DNA of 64,000 nt from Mesorhizobium huakuii (GCF_030160235.1 NZ_BSNY01000019.1:37506-101505), one strand, 5' to 3'; positions 17,982 to 25,985 are shown, counted from the first letter of the stretch. Program-made: numbers and translations. The notes: a model not told the origin generated them from the sequence alone.

Positions 17982-19526
17982 TTGGGGATTGGGGTGAATA
18001 GCAAGGCGGAAATAGGGGCGAGCCTGCCGGCTGAGGTGGCGCTCGCGGTCAATGCCGAGGACCGGCTGGCCGTGCTGCACGGGCTGGGGATGCTGGATAC
18101 GGCGGCCGACCCGGATTTCGACCGCATCACCAGCCTTGCCGCGGCCGTCATGCAGGCGCCCACCGCTCTCGTCACGCTGGTCGATATCGAGCGGCAATGG
18201 TTCAAGTCGTGCTTTGGTCTCGACGAGAGCGAAACCGCGACCGGCATCTCCTTCTGCGCCCATGCCATCGCCGCTGGCGACGAGCCCATGGTGGTGACGG
18301 ACGCAACGACGGATCCTCGTTTCAGAACCAACCCGCTGGTCACCGGCAAGCATCATGTGCGCTTCTATGCCGGCGCGCCGATGGTGGTGGCAGGCGCCAG
18401 GATCGGCACGCTGTGCGTGCTCGACCGCAAACGGCATGCCTATCCCTCCGGCGCCAAGCTCGACCAGTTGAAGACGCTCGCCGGCCTCGCCGCCAGCCTG
18501 TTCACCTTGAAGGACGCGACCCGCAGCGGCGCCATTGCCGAGGCAGCTCTGGCGCGCGAGGAAAAGCGACGCGCCATCGCGCTCGACGCGGCCTCGCTCG
18601 CCAGCTGGGCCTGGGACATCCGCACCGACATCATCGAATGCGATGTCCGGCTGTCGGAACTGTTCAACCTGCCGCGCTCGACCCGGCTGCGGGCGCGCGA
18701 CATCCTGACCGCCATCGATCCGCGCGACGTCTACCAGACCGAAACCCGCTTTCGCGACGCCCTGTCCGGCAGCGACGACTATTTCGGCGAATACCGGGTG
18801 AAGGGCTTTCATCCGCCGCGCTGGGTGGCCACGCGCGGCCGCGTCATCGAGCGCGACGGCGACGGCAAGCCGACGCTGATCTTCGGCGTCAACTACGACA
18901 TCTCCGAACGCAAGCTCGGCGACGAACGGCAGCGGCTTCTGCTGCGCGAGCTTAACCACCGCGTCAAGAACACGCTGGCCACCGTCCAGGCGCTGGCGAC
19001 GCAGACCGTGCGTCACGCCCGCCGCCCCAGCGAATTCCTCGATGCTTTCGGCGCCCGGCTTCAGGCGCTGGGCATTGCCCACAATCTCTTGTCCGACCGC
19101 GAATGGCGCGGCATCGGCATCCGCGAACTCGTCCAGATCGAGATCAGGCCCTTTGACACCGCCGACCAGCCGCGCATCGCGATCTCCGGCGCCGATCTCC
19201 TGCTGTCGCCGGACCAGGCCGTCGGGCTCGGACTTATCCTGCACGAACTGGCCAGCAACGCGCTGCAACATGGATCGCTGTCGATTGCATCGGGCAAGGT
19301 CGATCTCGACTGGAAGACGCAAGGCAGGAAGGGCGGCCGCCGCCTGGTGCTGACCTGGCGCGAGAGCGGCGGCCCTGAAGTCGCCCCACCGGAGCGCCAC
19401 GGTTTCGGCTCGATCCTCATCCGCCGCAGCCTGGCCAAGGTCATTTCAAGCGAAGTGACCCATGAATTCCGCAGGGAAGGCGTGTTCGCCGAAATATCGA
19501 TGCCGCTGGAAGATCTGTCCAAGTGA
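17982..19526 (+). CDS. Soluble HWE-type sensor histidine kinase with GAF and PAS domains
   Basis: 514 aa without membrane segments. Residues about 25-175 form a GAF domain (LDTAADPDFDRITSLAAAVM, SFCAHAI, FYAGAPM). Residues about 195-315 form a PAS domain ending in GVNYDISERKLGDER. The kinase core begins LLLRELNHRVKNTLATVQAL with phospho-acceptor His326, and its ATPase has the short HWE-type layout (GLILHELASNALQHGS). HWE kinases often feed PhyR in the general stress response, and phyR is 3.3 kb away. A GTG at 17995 with GGGG upstream is out of frame, so the ATG is kept. Confidence 0.88.
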   Translation: MGIGVNSKAEIGASLPAEVALAVNAEDRLAVLHGLGMLDTAADPDFDRITSLAAAVMQAPTALVTLVDIERQWFKSCFGLDESETATGISFCAHAIAAGDEPMVVTDATTDPRFRTNPLVTGKHHVRFYAGAPMVVAGARIGTLCVLDRKRHAYPSGAKLDQLKTLAGLAASLFTLKDATRSGAIAEAALAREEKRRAIALDAASLASWAWDIRTDIIECDVRLSELFNLPRSTRLRARDILTAIDPRDVYQTETRFRDALSGSDDYFGEYRVKGFHPPRWVATRGRVIERDGDGKPTLIFGVNYDISERKLGDERQRLLLRELNHRVKNTLATVQALATQTVRHARRPSEFLDAFGARLQALGIAHNLLSDREWRGIGIRELVQIEIRPFDTADQPRIAISGADLLLSPDQAVGLGLILHELASNALQHGSLSIASGKVDLDWKTQGRKGGRRLVLTWRESGGPEVAPPERHGFGSILIRRSLAKVISSEVTHEFRREGVFAEISMPLEDLSK

Positions 19527-19559
19527 CGGATTTTTGATCCCAGGGCCGGGGTGCCGGCG

Positions 19560-20018
19560 CTATTTCCCCTCGCCGGCATCCGGATCGTCAGGCTTTACAT
19601 TCTCGCGGTAGATGGCATAGGCGGCGAGCGCCACGACCGGGCCCAGAATGACCCCGAGGCCGCCCTTTCCCTTGAGTAAGGCCGGCAGCACGGCGAGCGC
19701 GGCCGTGATGCCGATCGCCTTCATGTCGGCACTGCGCCGCCTTGCCTCGCGGCGGGCACGGGCGCCGGACATCAAGCTATGGATCAGGAGAACGAGGCCG
19801 GCGATCACCAGGAAGCCGACACCGAAGCCAAGCGCCGCGGCGAACGATCCATAGCGGGCGGCGGCCCAGATATAGGCAGCCCCGACCAGGAAGCCGAGAC
19901 CGCAAAATGACGCCAAGGCGGCGAGCGCATAGACGATGGCCGCCGTACGTGCTCGACGTATGGCGGCCACGGTTTCACCCGAGGCGAAACCCGAGAGCAG
20001 GGATGCCAACAGTCCCAT
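19560..20018 (-). CDS. Holin-like (phage holin superfamily III) membrane protein
   Basis: 152 aa with about four hydrophobic stretches: AIVYALAALASFCGLGFLVG, AALGFGVGFLVIAGLVLLIH, a shorter one near residue 105 and VILGPVVALAAYAIY. The N terminus (LLASLLSGFASGETVAAIRR) resembles the YqjE/DUF1469 holin superfamily III proteins that accompany DUF883/YqjD genes. It lies 8 bp downstream of the DUF883 gene and presumably shares its EcfG-type promoter. No lytic function is implied. Confidence 0.75.
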   Translation of the reverse strand: MGLLASLLSGFASGETVAAIRRARTAAIVYALAALASFCGLGFLVGAAYIWAAARYGSFAAALGFGVGFLVIAGLVLLIHSLMSGARARREARRRSADMKAIGITAALAVLPALLKGKGGLGVILGPVVALAAYAIYRENVKPDDPDAGEGK

Positions 20019-20026
20019 TTGGGGAA

Positions 20027-20353
20027 CTAGCGACGAGCGAGCAGCGCGAAGAGGAAGCCGACGCCGGCGGCGATCGCCAGCGACGTCACCGGCTTTTCGC
20101 GGACATTCGCCAGCAACTGCGCCTCGATGTCCTTGGCACTGCCGCGCAGGCTGTCAAACGCGGCTTCGCCCTGTGCGCGCAATTGCTCGACGCCCTCGGT
20201 GGCCGCGCGGCGGGCAGTGCCATAGCCGTGTTCACCGGTCTTGGCCAACTGCTTGGTGAGCTTGTCGATATCGGCCTTCAACTGCTTGATGTCGGCTTCG
20301 AGATCCGAATTCGCCCGCGCATCGCTGGCGGTCTTTCCTGCGGCGGTTGCCAT
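20027..20353 (-). CDS. DUF883 (ElaB/YqjD-like) inner-membrane-anchored protein
   Basis: 108 aa. The N-terminal two thirds is a heptad-rich helix (LEADIKQLKADIDKLTKQLA) and the C terminus has one membrane helix ending in the family's Arg tail (VTSLAIAAGVGFLFALLARR). ElaB/YqjD proteins of enterobacteria are stationary-phase and stress-induced and tether ribosomes to the membrane. The EcfG-type promoter 31 bp upstream fits a stress-induced role here. Confidence 0.85.
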   Translation of the reverse strand: MATAAGKTASDARANSDLEADIKQLKADIDKLTKQLAKTGEHGYGTARRAATEGVEQLRAQGEAAFDSLRGSAKDIEAQLLANVREKPVTSLAIAAGVGFLFALLARR

Positions 20354-20383
20354 TGCTTAACTCCTTGTGATTGCTCGATTTCA

Positions 20384-20408
20384 AACGCGCCTTGCGCCTC
20401 AAGGTTCC
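20384..20408 (-). promoter_or_regulatory. EcfG-type promoter of the DUF883-holin-like operon
   Basis: On the minus strand it reads GGAAC-N16-CGTT, an exact consensus match. The -10-like element ends 31 bp before the DUF883 ATG at 20353. Confidence 0.78.
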
Positions 20409-20478
20409 GGCATCGGGACAAACTAGCCGAAAACAGGCGCATACGCACCAATCGTCAATCCATGGCAAGAAGCGCGTC

Positions 20479-21240
20479 TCAGATCAGAGGGCGACGCCCC
20501 TCGCCTAGCCCTTCCCAGCCTGCGAGTTGCTTGAGCCCTTCCGCATCGACCACCTCGCAACCACCATCCCGCCACAGGATCAGCTTGCGATCCATCAGCT
20601 TGCGGATCGTCTTGTTGGTATGAACCAGCGAAAGGCCAAGCGTGTCGGCAATATGTTGTTGCGTGATCGGAATCTGGATGGATTGCTTGCCGTTCAGCCC
20701 CACCACCTTGGCGCGGCTGCCGATGAAGGCAATCAGATAGGCGGCGCGCTCGATCGCACTGCGGCGGCCGACACTGAGCAGGTTCTCGTCGAGCATGCGT
20801 TCTTCGCGCGACGCGATCCAGGTGATGTCGTAGGCCAGACCCGGATGGTTGCGGTAGAGTTCATGCAGGCTGTCGCGCTCGAAGACGCAAAGCAGCATTG
20901 ACGACAGGGCCTCGACGGAATGCTGCATTTCCCCCATGACGCTGCCTTGCAGGCCGATGAGATCGCCGGGCATGAGATAGTTGAGTATCTGTCGGCGACC
21001 GTCCGGCAACAGCTTGTAGCGGAACGCCCAGCCGGACAGCACCGTATAGAGATGGGCGCTGTGGCTTCCTTCCACGAGGACAGTGGCGCCCTTGTCGACC
21101 GCCAGCTCGCCCTTCTTGAAGGTACTGATGAAGGCCAATTCCTGCTTTTCGAACTCGCGGAAGATCGGCAATGGCCGCAAAGGACAATTCTCGCAAGGGT
21201 ACTGTCGGCTGGATAAGGCACGCCCGTTCTGGCCTGGCAT
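20479..21240 (-). CDS. Crp/Fnr-family transcriptional regulator
   Basis: 253 aa. A cyclic-nucleotide-binding-type beta-roll (residues about 35-145, with VEGSHSAHLYTVLSGWAFRY) is followed by a helix-turn-helix (ITQQHIADTLGLSLVHTNKT). The N terminus has CENCPLRPLPIF, with only two close cysteines. A third and fourth cysteine in Fnr spacing are missing, so a 4Fe-4S oxygen sensor of Fnr type is unlikely. An EcfG-type promoter with a 17-nt spacer lies about 44 bp upstream, linking it to the stress response. Confidence 0.87.
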   Translation of the reverse strand: MPGQNGRALSSRQYPCENCPLRPLPIFREFEKQELAFISTFKKGELAVDKGATVLVEGSHSAHLYTVLSGWAFRYKLLPDGRRQILNYLMPGDLIGLQGSVMGEMQHSVEALSSMLLCVFERDSLHELYRNHPGLAYDITWIASREERMLDENLLSVGRRSAIERAAYLIAFIGSRAKVVGLNGKQSIQIPITQQHIADTLGLSLVHTNKTIRKLMDRKLILWRDGGCEVVDAEGLKQLAGWEGLGEGRRPLI

Positions 21241-21283
21241 TTCGACCCCTCTTCGAAAGCCTGCCGGTCAGCAGGTATATCTA

Positions 21284-21309
21284 AACGTTTTTGCCGGGAT
21301 CGGAGTTCC
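21284..21309 (-). promoter_or_regulatory. EcfG-type promoter of the Crp/Fnr gene
   Basis: On the minus strand it reads GGAAC-N17-CGTT, 43 bp upstream of the ATG at 21240. The 17-nt spacer is at the edge of the usual range. Confidence 0.65.
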
Positions 21310-21389
21310 GCGATAGGAGCATGTCTTTTTTAAATGACAGCGCGCCGAATTGCGATCATGACTCCCGACGTTTCAAGGAGCGATTACCC

Positions 21390-21770
21390 GTGCCCCACTT
21401 GCTTGACGGATTGCGAATTCTTGTCCTGGAAGATGAATTCCTCATCGCCATGGATGTCGAGCAGCTCTGCCGCGACCATGGGGCCGGCGAGGTGGTGGTT
21501 GCCCGCGACCTGGGCGAGATCGATGGCCGAAAGGTCGCAACGCAATTCGACGCGGCCATCGTCGATCTGATGCTGGGCGGCACCTCGACGCTCGAATTCG
21601 CCGCCGGCCTGCGTGAGACAGGCGTGCCTTTCGTGTTTGCCTCCGGCTATTCCGATGCGGACGAGATCAAGGCATCCTTTCCGGGGGTGCGGCTGGTCAC
21701 CAAGCCCTATTCAGGCGAAGATCTCGTCGAAGCGGTGGCGCTGGCCTATGGACGCGGCTCTCCAAGCTGA
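21390..21770 (+). CDS. Single-domain response regulator, FATGUY-like
   Basis: 126 aa if translation starts at the GTG at 21390, which has AAGGAG 9 nt upstream; an ATG at 21321 in the same frame lacks a properly spaced ribosome site. The receiver fold is complete: VLEDEFLIAMD (acidic pocket), phospho-acceptor Asp59 in AIVDLMLGG, a PFVFASGYSD segment and the conserved Lys in VTKPYSGEDL. PFVFASGY resembles the FATGUY signature of SdrG/MrrA-type regulators, which act as phosphorelay intermediates in alphaproteobacterial stress signalling. It has no output domain and is placed next to ecfG. Confidence 0.83.
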   Translation: MPHLLDGLRILVLEDEFLIAMDVEQLCRDHGAGEVVVARDLGEIDGRKVATQFDAAIVDLMLGGTSTLEFAAGLRETGVPFVFASGYSDADEIKASFPGVRLVTKPYSGEDLVEAVALAYGRGSPS

Positions 21771-21802
21771 GATCGATCCGGATCCGGCACCCGGGTCCCA
21801 CG

Positions 21803-22354
21803 TCAATGCGCCGCGGTCCCCGTGACCTGGGCCGAGATCGCATCGGGACCATATTCGTCCTCGCCGGAAATCTTGAGAATCTCCTGCAGGCGCGTGCGCG
21901 CCCTGCTGACGCGGCTCTTGATCGTCCCGACCGCGCAACCGCAGATTTCCGCAGCCTCTTCATAGGAAAAGCCCGATGCGCCGATGAGAATGATGGCCTC
22001 GCGCTGGTCTTCCGGCAACTGCTCGAGAGCGCCGCGAAAATCCTTGAGATCGAGTTGGCCGTGCTGGGCCGGATGCACCGCGAGCCTGGCCGTCATGATG
22101 CCGTCGCTGTCCTGCACTTCGCGGCCGCGTTTGCGCATCTGCGAATAGAATTCATTGCGCAGGATGGTGAAGAGCCATGCCTTGAGATTGGTGCCGGGCT
22201 GGAAGCTCTCATGCTTGTCCCAGGCCTTGACCAGCGTTTCCTGAACGAGGTCGTCGGCCTTGTCGGCATTCTGTGTCAACGACACGGCAAAGGCCCGCAA
22301 GCTCGGGATTGCCCCAAGCAGATCGGTCTTGAAGCCTTGGGAGACCGCTGCCAT
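21803..22354 (-). CDS. ecfG: General stress response ECF sigma factor EcfG
   Basis: 183 aa. Sigma-2 is seen as FAVSLTQNADKADDLVQETL with AWLFTILRNEFYSQMRKR, and sigma-4 as LPEDQREAIILIGASGFSYE followed by EAAEICGCAVGTIKSRVSRA. The segment order and the linkage to nepR and phyR identify the EcfG group (sigma-15). It directs RNA polymerase to GGAAC-N16/17-CGTT promoters, many of which surround it. It starts 3 nt after the nepR stop, so the two are co-transcribed and probably translationally coupled. Confidence 0.93.
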   Translation of the reverse strand: MAAVSQGFKTDLLGAIPSLRAFAVSLTQNADKADDLVQETLVKAWDKHESFQPGTNLKAWLFTILRNEFYSQMRKRGREVQDSDGIMTARLAVHPAQHGQLDLKDFRGALEQLPEDQREAIILIGASGFSYEEAAEICGCAVGTIKSRVSRARTRLQEILKISGEDEYGPDAISAQVTGTAAH

Positions 22355-22357
22355 GCC

Positions 22358-22561
22358 TCAGTCCTTCTTCTGCGCGGGTTCGGCCTGTTCCAGCTGGCTG
22401 AGCAGCTGGGCAAAGCGATCCGGCACATCGTCGGAGACCAGCTCGTCGTAATATTGTTTGAGTTTGCGCCCGATTTCGGAGTTGGGCCCGAGCGGGTCAC
22501 CGACACCGTTCCGGCGCCTGCCCTCGGCGCCAGCCAAAATATCTTTCGTCATGTCCTTCAT
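22358..22561 (-). CDS. nepR: Anti-sigma factor NepR
   Basis: 67 aa. The conserved NepR core is visible as IGRKLKQYYDELVSDDVPDR followed by FAQLLSQLEQAE. NepR binds EcfG in unstressed cells and is taken over by phosphorylated PhyR. It is directly upstream of ecfG and divergent from phyR, the standard Rhizobiales arrangement. An EcfG-type promoter upstream gives positive feedback. Confidence 0.93.
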   Translation of the reverse strand: MKDMTKDILAGAEGRRRNGVGDPLGPNSEIGRKLKQYYDELVSDDVPDRFAQLLSQLEQAEPAQKKD

Positions 22562-22652
22562 TTCGCCCTTATATTCCCAGCACTAGGCCGCCCATACTCA
22601 ACTCAACACAAGGCAAACGGCACCCTCGTCTGGTTGCCCATCCCGACCCTCA

Positions 22653-22677
22653 AACGCCTTTCCTGGCTTTTCGTTCC
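22653..22677 (-). promoter_or_regulatory. EcfG-type autoregulatory promoter of nepR-ecfG
   Basis: On the minus strand it reads GGAAC-N16-CGTT, an exact consensus match. It lies 91 bp upstream of the nepR start and 9 bp from the oppositely oriented phyR promoter. Confidence 0.85.
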
Positions 22678-22686
22678 ATATCGGCC

Positions 22687-22711
22687 GGAACTTTTTAAGA
22701 GAACCCGCGTT
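22687..22711 (+). promoter_or_regulatory. EcfG-type promoter of phyR
   Basis: GGAAC (22687-22691), 16 nt, CGTT (22708-22711), an exact consensus match 73 bp before the phyR ATG. It is back to back with the nepR-ecfG promoter. Confidence 0.85.
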
Positions 22712-22784
22712 GTATTAGCGGGGCTTGCAATCAGCTTGACCTGCAATCCGGGCAATCGCGTCATACTGAGGGAGACGTCTTATC

Positions 22785-23579
22785 ATGAGTTTATCCGCCA
22801 CCATCGCACCGCATCTGCCATTCCTGCGCCGCTTCTCGCGCGCCGTCTCGGGATCGCAAGAGAGTGGCGACGCGCTGGTCGCTGCGATGCTTGAGGCCAT
22901 CATCGCCGATGTCGACATCTTCCCCGATGCATCGAGCGACCGTATCGCCCTCTACAAGGTTTTCGCCAAGCTTTTCACGTCCGTCGCCATCCGCGTGCCG
23001 CAGGAGCAGGCCCAATCGGCGTGGGAACAGCGCGCCGCCGCCAATCTCAACGCCATCGCGCCCCTCCCGCGCCAGGCCTTCCTGCTGGTTGCCGTTGAAG
23101 GGTTCAGCGAGGACGAGGCGGCCGAGATTCTAGACGTCGGCGACCAGCAATTTTCTGAGCTGCTTGCCCAGGCAAGCAACGAGATTTCCCGACAGGTGGC
23201 GACCGATGTGCTCATCATCGAGGACGAACCGCTGATCGCCATGGACATAGAGGAGATGGTCGAGAGCCTCGGTCATCGTGTCGTTGGAACGGCGCGCACG
23301 CATGCCGAAGCGGTGATGATGTTCGGCAAGACGCGGCCGAAGATGGTGCTGGCCGACATCCAGCTCGCCGACGGCAGTTCGGGCATCGAGGCGGTCAACG
23401 AAATTCTGTCGTCAACCTCTGTGCCGGTGATCTTCATCACTGCCTTTCCCGAACGCCTCCTGACCGGCGAGCGTCCCGAACCCGCCTTCCTGGTGACCAA
23501 GCCGTTCAATCCCGACATGGTCAAGGCACTGATCAGCCAGGCCCTGTTCTTTGACCGTCAGGCGAAGGCCGCCGCATAG
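22785..23579 (+). CDS. phyR: Anti-anti-sigma response regulator PhyR
   Basis: 264 aa with the diagnostic PhyR layout: an N-terminal EcfG-like sigma mimic (residues about 1-130, including LPRQAFLLVAVEGFSEDEAA) joined to a C-terminal receiver (VLIIEDEPLIAMDIEEMVES, phospho-acceptor Asp191 in VLADIQLADG, Lys in LVTKPFNPD). Phosphorylated PhyR captures NepR and frees EcfG. It is divergent from nepR-ecfG and carries its own EcfG-type promoter. The partner kinase is probably one or more of the HWE kinases in this window. Confidence 0.95.
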   Translation: MSLSATIAPHLPFLRRFSRAVSGSQESGDALVAAMLEAIIADVDIFPDASSDRIALYKVFAKLFTSVAIRVPQEQAQSAWEQRAAANLNAIAPLPRQAFLLVAVEGFSEDEAAEILDVGDQQFSELLAQASNEISRQVATDVLIIEDEPLIAMDIEEMVESLGHRVVGTARTHAEAVMMFGKTRPKMVLADIQLADGSSGIEAVNEILSSTSVPVIFITAFPERLLTGERPEPAFLVTKPFNPDMVKALISQALFFDRQAKAAA

Positions 23580-23729
23580 GGCTGCTGCCTTTCCAGCTAG
23601 GAAAGCCGAACCAAAGGCCGTCCGATGCGATGCGTCGGGTGGCCTTTTTGCAACCGGACCCGTCAGTCGCGAATTTTGAGGCGCTTTGCCTCTAACGGTT
23701 TGCAAGCATCGCCTTTTTCGGCAAAGGGT

Positions 23730-23754
23730 GGAACAAACCGCACCCACCCACGTT
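23730..23754 (+). promoter_or_regulatory. EcfG-type promoter of the DUF1328 gene
   Basis: GGAAC (23730-23734), 16 nt, CGTT (23751-23754), an exact consensus match 30 bp before the ATG at 23785. Confidence 0.78.
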
Positions 23755-23784
23755 TTCCCTGCAGCATTCGGAAGGAGATGAACC

Positions 23785-23949
23785 ATGCTTTACTGGGCGC
23801 TCGTATTTCTCGTCGTGGCGATCATCGCCGGCGCGCTTGGTTTCGGCGGCATCGCCGGTACGTCCGCCGGCATAGCGCAGATATTGTTCTTCATCTTTCT
23901 CGCCTTCCTGGTCATTTCGCTCCTGGCCGGCCTGTTCAGACGGGCGTGA
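23785..23949 (+). CDS. DUF1328 (YtjA-type) small membrane protein
   Basis: 54 aa: [20 protein letters not shown], then a Gly-rich turn ([12 protein letters not shown]) and a second helix ([19 protein letters not shown]) ending RRA. This matches the two-helix DUF1328 family, common and stress-induced in proteobacteria and of unknown function. GGAAGGAG lies 5-12 nt before the ATG. It has its own EcfG-type promoter and a strong terminator after it, so it forms a one-gene unit. Confidence 0.88.
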   Translation: MLYWALVFLVVAIIAGALGFGGIAGTSAGIAQILFFIFLAFLVISLLAGLFRRA

Positions 23950-24008
23950 GGGCGAACGCTTCTGCGAGCGAACACTGGAAGCCGCACCCCTCAAACGGTT
24001 TCCAGCCA

Positions 24009-24056
24009 CCGCCGGGCGGTGTCCTTCAAAGGGACACCGTCCGGCGGACCGTTTTA
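24009..24056 (+). terminator. Rho-independent terminator after the DUF1328 gene
   Basis: A 16-bp stem (CCGCCGGGCGGTGTCC at 24009-24024 with GGACACCGTCCGGCGG at 24032-24047, one mismatch) has a 7-nt loop and is followed by ACCGTTTTA. It separates the DUF1328 unit from the next kinase gene. Confidence 0.8.
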
Positions 24057-24083
24057 GGGGTCGTTCCCCCGAAATTTCATTTG

Positions 24084-24108
24084 GGAACCCATTCCACAGT
24101 GAGCCGTT
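24084..24108 (+). promoter_or_regulatory. EcfG-type promoter of the PAS-HWE kinase gene
   Basis: GGAAC (24084-24088), 16 nt, CGTT (24105-24108), an exact consensus match 29 bp before the kinase ATG at 24138. Confidence 0.78.
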
Positions 24109-24137
24109 CAGCCTGAGTTGGGTGGGCCGATTGACCG

Positions 24138-25172
24138 ATGCGTTCCAGGACTACAGATAAGACGGGAGGCGCACGGAGCGACGAAGTCATCGCCCTGCAT
24201 CCGGCGGAAAGTGGCATGCAGCTTGGCCGGGCTCTTCTCCACGCACTGCACAATGCCGGCATTTCCGTCCTCTATCAGGATCGCGAGATGAAAACCGTCT
24301 GGGCCCGCAACATGCGCGCGCCCTGGATTTCCGACAACTCCGACGGCAATGGCATCCTGCCTATGGCGCAGGCCGATCGCATCAGCACCGCCAAGCGCGA
24401 CGTGGTCGCCACCGGCAATCCAGAGCGCCTTGAGATCAGTGTTCCGGTCGAAAACGGCGTGCGCTGGTTTCAGGTTTGGGTCGACGCCGATCGGGGCGAC
24501 GCCGGCGACGTGCAAGGCGTCGTCACCACCATGGTCGAGACGACCGAGCAGAAGCGGCGCGAACAGACCCTGACCACGCTGCTGCGCGAGGTCAGCCACC
24601 GCTCGAAGAATCTGCTGGCGATCATCCAGAGCATCGCGACGCAGACCGGTCGCTATTCCGACGGCATCGGCGACTTCCTCACGCGTTTTCGCGGCCGGCT
24701 GCAGTCGCTCTCCTCCTCCCAGGATCTGGTAACATCCTCCAACTGGCGAGGTGCTGCCCTTCATGAACTGGTGACGAGCCAGGTCGGCCGCTATGGAACG
24801 AACACATCGCACAACCTTCGCCTCCGGGGCGCCAACCCCTATCTCAATCCCAATGCCGCGCTGCATATCGGCCTGGCGATGCATGAGCTTGCCGTCAACT
24901 CGGTCAGCTATGGCGCCCTGTCCCGGCCGGATGGATTCGTCGAAGTGACGGCCAATCTCAACATCATCGCCCCTGGCGAGGTTACACTCTCGCTGACATG
25001 GGCCGAAGCCATAGGAACCGATGGCGGCCGGGGGAGTCAAAAGCGTTTCGGCAGCGTCGCGCTGGAGCGGGTGGTGCCGGCATCCTTGGGCGGAACCGCA
25101 AGCCTCGACATCGCGGACGGGCGCCTTGAATACCGTCTTGTCGTCCCGCACAGCAATTTCGAGACGCAGTGA
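24138..25172 (+). CDS. PAS-domain HWE/HisKA_2 histidine kinase, stress-controlled
   Basis: 344 aa, soluble. A PAS-like sensor (residues about 30-135, from ALHNAGISVLYQDREMKTVW to VVTTMVETTEQKRREQ) precedes a kinase core with LLREVSHRSKNLLAIIQSIA; phospho-acceptor His154. The ATPase region contains HIGLAMHELAVNSVSYGALS. Its own EcfG-type promoter and its position 0.6 kb from phyR make it a prime candidate for a kinase or phosphatase of PhyR or of the FATGUY-like regulator, giving feedback in the circuit. Confidence 0.87.
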   Translation: MRSRTTDKTGGARSDEVIALHPAESGMQLGRALLHALHNAGISVLYQDREMKTVWARNMRAPWISDNSDGNGILPMAQADRISTAKRDVVATGNPERLEISVPVENGVRWFQVWVDADRGDAGDVQGVVTTMVETTEQKRREQTLTTLLREVSHRSKNLLAIIQSIATQTGRYSDGIGDFLTRFRGRLQSLSSSQDLVTSSNWRGAALHELVTSQVGRYGTNTSHNLRLRGANPYLNPNAALHIGLAMHELAVNSVSYGALSRPDGFVEVTANLNIIAPGEVTLSLTWAEAIGTDGGRGSQKRFGSVALERVVPASLGGTASLDIADGRLEYRLVVPHSNFETQ

Positions 25173-25302
25173 GCGACTCTATCTCTTTGATTCAGAGCTG
25201 CAATCATCGATCCTTAACCGGCTGTTCACCATAAGAGCGGATGCTGTTTTACCCAGATACCGCTGCAATCCGCTGGCTTGCGGCACGGTGTGGGAGGAAT
25301 GC

Positions 25303-25479
25303 TTGACGGTCACCGACATGAACAGACTGGAACAGGCCGCCCGTGTTTCGATGGGCGAATTCCAGGATCCCGAAGCATCCGCGGAACCGCTCACCTCGCC
25401 GCATCACACATTGCTGTGGGGCATCGTCCTGGCGGCGGCCTCGACAATTCTCCTCATCGCCCTGTTCCAGCTGACCTGA
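25303..25479 (+). CDS. Small tail-anchored membrane protein
   Basis: 58 aa from a TTG start that has GGAGG 5 nt upstream; the first ATG, at 25318, would give 53 aa with no well-placed ribosome site. The N-terminal part is soluble (MNRLEQAARVSMGEFQDPEA) and the C terminus is one hydrophobic helix (LLWGIVLAAASTILLIALF) followed by QLT and the stop. No known family. It has no EcfG-type promoter of its own. Confidence 0.5.
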   Translation: MTVTDMNRLEQAARVSMGEFQDPEASAEPLTSPHHTLLWGIVLAAASTILLIALFQLT

Positions 25480-25525
25480 CCGAAATCCCTGTGCCGGCAT
25501 TATTCGCATGTCCCCCGGCCGCTCA

Positions 25526-25551
25526 GGAACTTTTGGCCGATATGGGCCGTT
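25526..25551 (+). promoter_or_regulatory. EcfG-type promoter of the 108-aa protein gene
   Basis: GGAAC (25526-25530), 17 nt, CGTT (25548-25551), 24 bp before the ATG at 25576. Confidence 0.65.
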
Positions 25552-25575
25552 GTTGTGGCGAGAGGACATGTCGCC

Positions 25576-25902
25576 ATGGAACACATCGCCGCATTGTTGC
25601 TTGTCATCGGCTGCAGCAATTCGATGACCGATTGTCGTGAGCTGCAGGTGCCGGTGAGCATTTTCGAAACCGCCGACGAATGCACCGCCGAACGGCCCTT
25701 TGCCATGGGCGACGTGCAGGGGCAGGCTCAGCACATCGTCGCCAGATGTCTTGCCGTCGATCCCGCACTCGAGGATGACTACGATCAGGTCGTCTGGAAT
25801 GTGCGTCCCGACGGCAGCCTCGACGCCTCTCTTGCCATTTCCAGCCTTGTCATGGCATCGAATGCGGTGCGCCCAGAAAAAGACTATCTTAGCCAAGAAT
25901 AA
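25576..25902 (+). CDS. Uncharacterised cysteine-containing protein, EcfG-controlled
   Basis: 108 aa from the ATG at 25576; a GTG at 25555 in frame would overlap the promoter's start region. The N terminus is a short hydrophobic stretch (MEHIAALLLVIGCSNSMTDC) resembling a weak signal or lipoprotein-like sequence. Four cysteines follow in the first half, possibly in disulfides. It is probably exported or membrane-associated. An EcfG-type promoter precedes it. I do not recognise a family. Confidence 0.6.
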   Translation: MEHIAALLLVIGCSNSMTDCRELQVPVSIFETADECTAERPFAMGDVQGQAQHIVARCLAVDPALEDDYDQVVWNVRPDGSLDASLAISSLVMASNAVRPEKDYLSQE

Positions 25903-25985
25903 ATTCGCGCAGCAAAAGCCGTCATTTCATGCTAAATGACTGCTGGAGCTTACCAAAGTGTGGACACAAAGTGAGGAGTGACTCT

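Noticed and set aside
17292-19400. 702-aa leftward open frame
   Set aside because: It runs antisense across the kinase gene and the 57-aa gene and shows no domain; the kinase motifs on the other strand are clear.
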